Of a stretch of DNA of 64,000 bases, positions 61,296 through 64,000 are shown piece after piece. The notes beneath the pieces were generated by a model that was not told where the DNA came from, ran no database searches, and saw only the letters and a program-made list of their open reading frames with translations. The stretch lies in assembly GCA_902790625.1 (NCBI GenBank), contig CADASP010000009.1, forward strand, positions 124,001-188,000. The letters run 5' to 3'. Made by a program: the position numbers and the translations under genes. Source of the DNA: an uncultured Prevotellaceae bacterium. GTDB lineage: Bacteria; Bacteroidota; Bacteroidia; Bacteroidales; Bacteroidaceae. The stretch's first letter is position 1; every line of letters begins with the position of its first letter.

Positions 61296-62147
61296 CTATT
61301 TGTCGGCCTTGAAACTCATGTCGAGTCCCTTCACCGAATGTGTGAGCGCTCCCACCGATACGTAGTCGACGCCCTGCTCGGCATAGTCGCGGATGGTGTC
61401 GAAGGTGATGCCCCCACTCGACTCCGTCTCGAAGCGATGAGCGATGATGTCGACCGCCTTCTTCGTGTCGGCCACGCTGAAGTTGTCGAGCATGATGCGG
61501 TCTACGCCCCCATGGTCTATCACCTGCTGGAGCTCGTCGAAGTTGCGCACCTCAATCTCAATCTTCAGTTTCAGTCCCTTCTCCTCCAGATACTGGTGGC
61601 AGCGGTCGATGGCGTTGGTGATGCCCCCGGCAAAGTCCACATGGTTATCCTTCAGCAGAATCATGTCGAAGAGTCCTATGCGGTGGTTGCATCCCCCTCC
61701 TATCTTCACGGCCTGCTTCTCGAGCATGCGCATGCCCGGTGTGGTCTTTCGTGTGTCGAGCACGCGTGTGCCCGTACCCTTCAGGCGCTCCACATAGCGT
61801 GCGGTCATGGTGGCGATGCCGCTCATGCGTTGCATGATGTTCAGCATCAGGCGCTCGGTCTGAAGCAACGAGCGCACGCGACCGGTCACTATCATGGCCA
61901 CGTCGCCCCGCTTCACGCTCGAGCCATCGCCCATCAGCACCTCCACCTGCAGCTCGGGGTCGAAGCGGCGAAACACCTCTTTCGCCACTTCCACGCCAGC
62001 CAGGATGCCGTCTTCCTTGATGAGCAGTCGGCTACGGCCCATGGCGTCGGCTGGTATGCAACACAAGGTGGTATGGTCGCCATCGCCGATGTCCTCGGCA
62101 AACGACAGGTCGATGAGCCTGTCAACAAGTTCCTCTGTACTCAGCAT
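61296..62147 (-). CDS. nadC: Nicotinate-nucleotide pyrophosphorylase (quinolinate phosphoribosyltransferase)
   Basis: A 283-residue enzyme converting quinolinate and PRPP to nicotinate mononucleotide in de novo NAD synthesis. Motifs LMLNIMQRMSGIATMTARYV, TRKTTPGMRMLEKQAVKIGG, NHRIGLFDMILLKDNHVDFA, the EIEVRNFDELQQ segment and RIMLDNFSV are all present. Length is normal. It lies 21 nt downstream of the outer-membrane protein gene on the same strand. Confidence 0.96.
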   Translation of the reverse strand: MLSTEELVDRLIDLSFAEDIGDGDHTTLCCIPADAMGRSRLLIKEDGILAGVEVAKEVFRRFDPELQVEVLMGDGSSVKRGDVAMIVTGRVRSLLQTERLMLNIMQRMSGIATMTARYVERLKGTGTRVLDTRKTTPGMRMLEKQAVKIGGGCNHRIGLFDMILLKDNHVDFAGGITNAIDRCHQYLEEKGLKLKIEIEVRNFDELQQVIDHGGVDRIMLDNFSVADTKKAVDIIAHRFETESSGGITFDTIRDYAEQGVDYVSVGALTHSVKGLDMSFKADK

Positions 62148-62168
62148 GTCAAAAACATTTTCCGTTTC

Positions 62169-62684
62169 TTATTCGAAGTAGATGCCAAAGCCGATGCGAA
62201 GTCCGAAGCCCGAGTAGTCACTATGGTTTTTCAGGCTCTGGTTGTAGTACAACTCAGGCTCGATGGTCACGGTGCGATTCAGGAAGAACGAATAGCCCAG
62301 CTGCACGGTGGGCATCAAGTCGTCGTAGTCGTGCATCTTGTGCACATAATTGGCCCCCATGCCCACATAGAGTCCGTTCTGCTCGATGTAGTAGCGCAGC
62401 CCTGCTCCAGCCTGGAAGGCATTAGGTGCTATCTTGCGCCAGTTGTACTCGGCCTGCCCCGTCACCATCCAATTGTCAGCAAAGAGATAGCCCGCCTTAG
62501 CCGAGAGGTCGAGTTGCCACTTCTCGGTGTCGTTGAACTTCAGGTCCATGCCCGAGAGGGCGGTGGCCACATAGAATTTTCCCTCGCCAAAGGGGGGACG
62601 GTCAGCAACGGGCTTGGTGAAGCCTTGCGCATTGCTTGCCAGCGCCATCAGGGCACAGAGCAAAGAAAGGAATGTTTTCTTCAT
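62169..62684 (-). CDS. Outer-membrane beta-barrel protein (porin-like)
   Basis: A 171-residue protein with signal peptide MKKTFLSLLCALMALASNAQ. The mature part is made of alternating amphipathic strands (YVATALSGMDLKF, AGYLFADNWMVTGQAEYNW, GAGLRYYIEQNGLYVGMGA, TVQLGYSFFLNRTVTIEPEL) ending in FGLRIGFGIYFE, a typical C-terminal barrel strand with a terminal aromatic. Function unknown. It follows cstA by 14 nt. Confidence 0.85.
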   Translation of the reverse strand: MKKTFLSLLCALMALASNAQGFTKPVADRPPFGEGKFYVATALSGMDLKFNDTEKWQLDLSAKAGYLFADNWMVTGQAEYNWRKIAPNAFQAGAGLRYYIEQNGLYVGMGANYVHKMHDYDDLMPTVQLGYSFFLNRTVTIEPELYYNQSLKNHSDYSGFGLRIGFGIYFE

Positions 62685-62698
62685 AATGACTCGATTAT

Positions 62699-64000
62699 TT
62701 ATTGAATTGTTTTCTTGTATTTTCGGTACCATAGGCCGAACCAAACAGCTGAGACGACCAGCGCGCCACCGGCAATCATCCACGTCCAAAGCCCATCAAG
62801 GCTGAACAATTGCTCGGTGAAGAGATAGGTGGTGCAGACCACCGTCATGAAGAAGGCCGGGATGAGCATGATGACATAGGGCTTCCGTTGCTGCACCAGA
62901 TAGACGGTGATAGCCCAAAGCATGAACACGGCCATTGACTGGTTGCTCCATCCAAACCAGCTCCAAATCATGCCGAAGCCGTCCCTATCACTCATCTGCC
63001 AGATGAGGATTGCCATGACGGCGGTAAAGAGCGGGATGCTGATATAGAGACGCTTACGGATGGTGCGCTGCTCCAGATGCACAAAGTCGGCAATGATGAG
63101 TCGAGCCGAGCGCAGGGCGGTGTCGCCACTGGTGATGGGTGCTGCCACCACGCCCAGCAGGGCGAGGATGCTGCCAAAGGTGAGCAACCAGTCCTTGCTG
63201 ATGATGGTCACCACCGAGGGGGCATCGCTCACGGCAGCTGCGCCGCCAGCTATCTGGGCGTAGCCAGGCGTGGGCTGGTCGTAGAAGAAGAACATGGCCA
63301 CCGTTGCCCATATCAGGGCCACGATGCCCTCGGTGATCATGGCTCCGTAGAAGATGGGGCGCCCCTGCCGCTCGCTCTTCATGCAACGGGCCATGAGGGG
63401 GCTCTGCGTGGCATGGAAGCCACTGATGGCACCACAGGCGATGGTGATGAACAGGCAGGGGAAGACGGCCTTCGGGGTGAGCGCCTCGCCGGGCAGACCC
63501 TCCCAAAGCTCGGGTATAGAAGGCCACTTCACAAAGAGCATCACCAGCAGCGCACCCGCCATGAACAAAAGCGAGAAGGCGAAGATGGGATATATCTTGC
63601 CGATAATCTTGTCGATGGGCATCAGCGTGGCTATCAGGTAGTAGATGAAGATGACGATAATCCAGAATGTGTATTGGCCCAAGCTGTCGGTCACCACCGC
63701 CGGCTCCCACATGTCGCCCAGAATCTTGGCAGGACTGAACACGAACACCGCGCCCACCATCATCAGCAGGAAGACGGAGAACACCAGCATCACCTGCTTC
63801 GTCGTCGTGCCGAGATAGCGGCCGATAATCTCAGGCTGGTTGGCCCCGCCATGGCGAACGCTGAGCATACCGCTCAGATAGTCGTGGGTGGCACCGGCAA
63901 AGATGCAGCCCAGCACTATCCACAAATAGGCCGCAGGACCGAACTTGGCGCCCATGATGGCTCCGAAGATGGGGCCTGTGCCCGCAATGTTCAGAAACTG
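62699..64000 (-). CDS. cstA: CstA-like carbon starvation / peptide transporter, 5' end outside the window
   Basis: 434 codons are visible, and the frame is open to the right edge (QFLNIAGTGPIFGAIMGAKF is the first visible stretch). The sequence has about 11 hydrophobic segments, with VLGCIFAGATHDYLSGMLSV, RHGGANQPEIIGRYLG, ISGFHATQSPLMARCM and TSGDTALRSARLIIAD, all CstA hallmarks. CstA-family proteins take up peptides or pyruvate under carbon limitation. The ATG at 63955 is internal and not the start. Confidence 0.93.
   Translation of the reverse strand, partial: QFLNIAGTGPIFGAIMGAKFGPAAYLWIVLGCIFAGATHDYLSGMLSVRHGGANQPEIIGRYLGTTTKQVMLVFSVFLLMMVGAVFVFSPAKILGDMWEPAVVTDSLGQYTFWIIVIFIYYLIATLMPIDKIIGKIYPIFAFSLLFMAGALLVMLFVKWPSIPELWEGLPGEALTPKAVFPCLFITIACGAISGFHATQSPLMARCMKSERQGRPIFYGAMITEGIVALIWATVAMFFFYDQPTPGYAQIAGGAAAVSDAPSVVTIISKDWLLTFGSILALLGVVAAPITSGDTALRSARLIIADFVHLEQRTIRKRLYISIPLFTAVMAILIWQMSDRDGFGMIWSWFGWSNQSMAVFMLWAITVYLVQQRKPYVIMLIPAFFMTVVCTTYLFTEQLFSLDGLWTWMIAGGALVVSAVWFGLWYRKYKKTIQ

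Noticed and set aside
1..64000. Search for tRNA, rRNA or known riboswitches
   Set aside because: No cloverleaf with a GTTCRANNC-type T-loop, no rRNA segment and no recognised riboswitch consensus was noticed by eye; tRNAscan or Rfam searches would be needed to exclude them.

Overview
The window is chromosomal DNA of a member of the Bacteroidales, most likely Prevotella or a close relative. Supporting signs are Bacteroidetes-type promoters (TTTG, about 19 nt, TAnnTTTG), a short 286-residue principal sigma factor, a type IX secretion plug protein, tandem DUF4230 genes, FucP-type sugar transport, GH25 with MORN repeats and many Bacteroidetes-only proteins of unknown function. No rRNA or tRNA gene was recognised.

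Layout. (1) 1-4874, minus strand: a tightly overlapping run from the sigma factor through a PqqD / S26-like peptidase / HPr-kinase-like trio to the KDO genes kdsA and kdsD and a lipoprotein cut by the left edge. (2) 5057-11685: HtrA protease, a YraN-like protein with an extra N-terminal domain, DNA polymerase III delta prime, a HIT protein, GreA and a sirtuin. (3) 11961-13355: wreckage made of a GC-rich dispersed repeat, a thrC scrap, a dockerin-like gene tail and a truncated IS1595 transposase. (4) 13465-17680: a GHMP sugar kinase, nucleotidyltransferase and UDP-uronate epimerase operon, then fructose-bisphosphate aldolase. (5) 17742-32483: envelope and metabolic genes (T9SS plug, PAP2, two-domain esterase, LysE exporter, a 17-residue-repeat protein, a frameshifted REP-associated transposase, HAD hydrolase, phosphoglucomutase, DUF4230 pair, a FetAB-like transporter with a degenerate ATPase, and a dockerin-like secreted protein). 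(6) 32702-46061: an accessory, visibly more AT-rich and decaying region. It holds broken DUF3843, Rpn and RhuM genes, a CRISPR array with 20 repeats, cas2, remnants of cas1 and cas4, cas12a with an in-frame amber codon, an HNH gene, a WYL regulator and a MITE-like element. (7) 46145-64000: SNF2 helicase, GH25 lysozyme, galactose operon (galM, transporter, galK), folC-dnaJ-grpE, altronate dehydratase with a LacI-type regulator, nadC, an outer-membrane barrel protein and partial cstA.

The most notable system is the type V-A CRISPR locus at 37494-45031. Its array and leader promoter look intact and the RuvC residues of Cas12a are present. However, codon 47 of cas12a is TAG, and cas4 and cas1 have collapsed into two short out-of-frame remnants. 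An HNH endonuclease gene lies only 9 nt upstream of cas12a, preceded by a WYL regulator, so a regulator-nuclease-effector arrangement is plausible. Several dispersed repeat families lie between genes, including palindromic elements that match the flanks of the RAYT gene and are probably its dependants.

All functional calls come from motif and family recognition by eye. No database search was possible.
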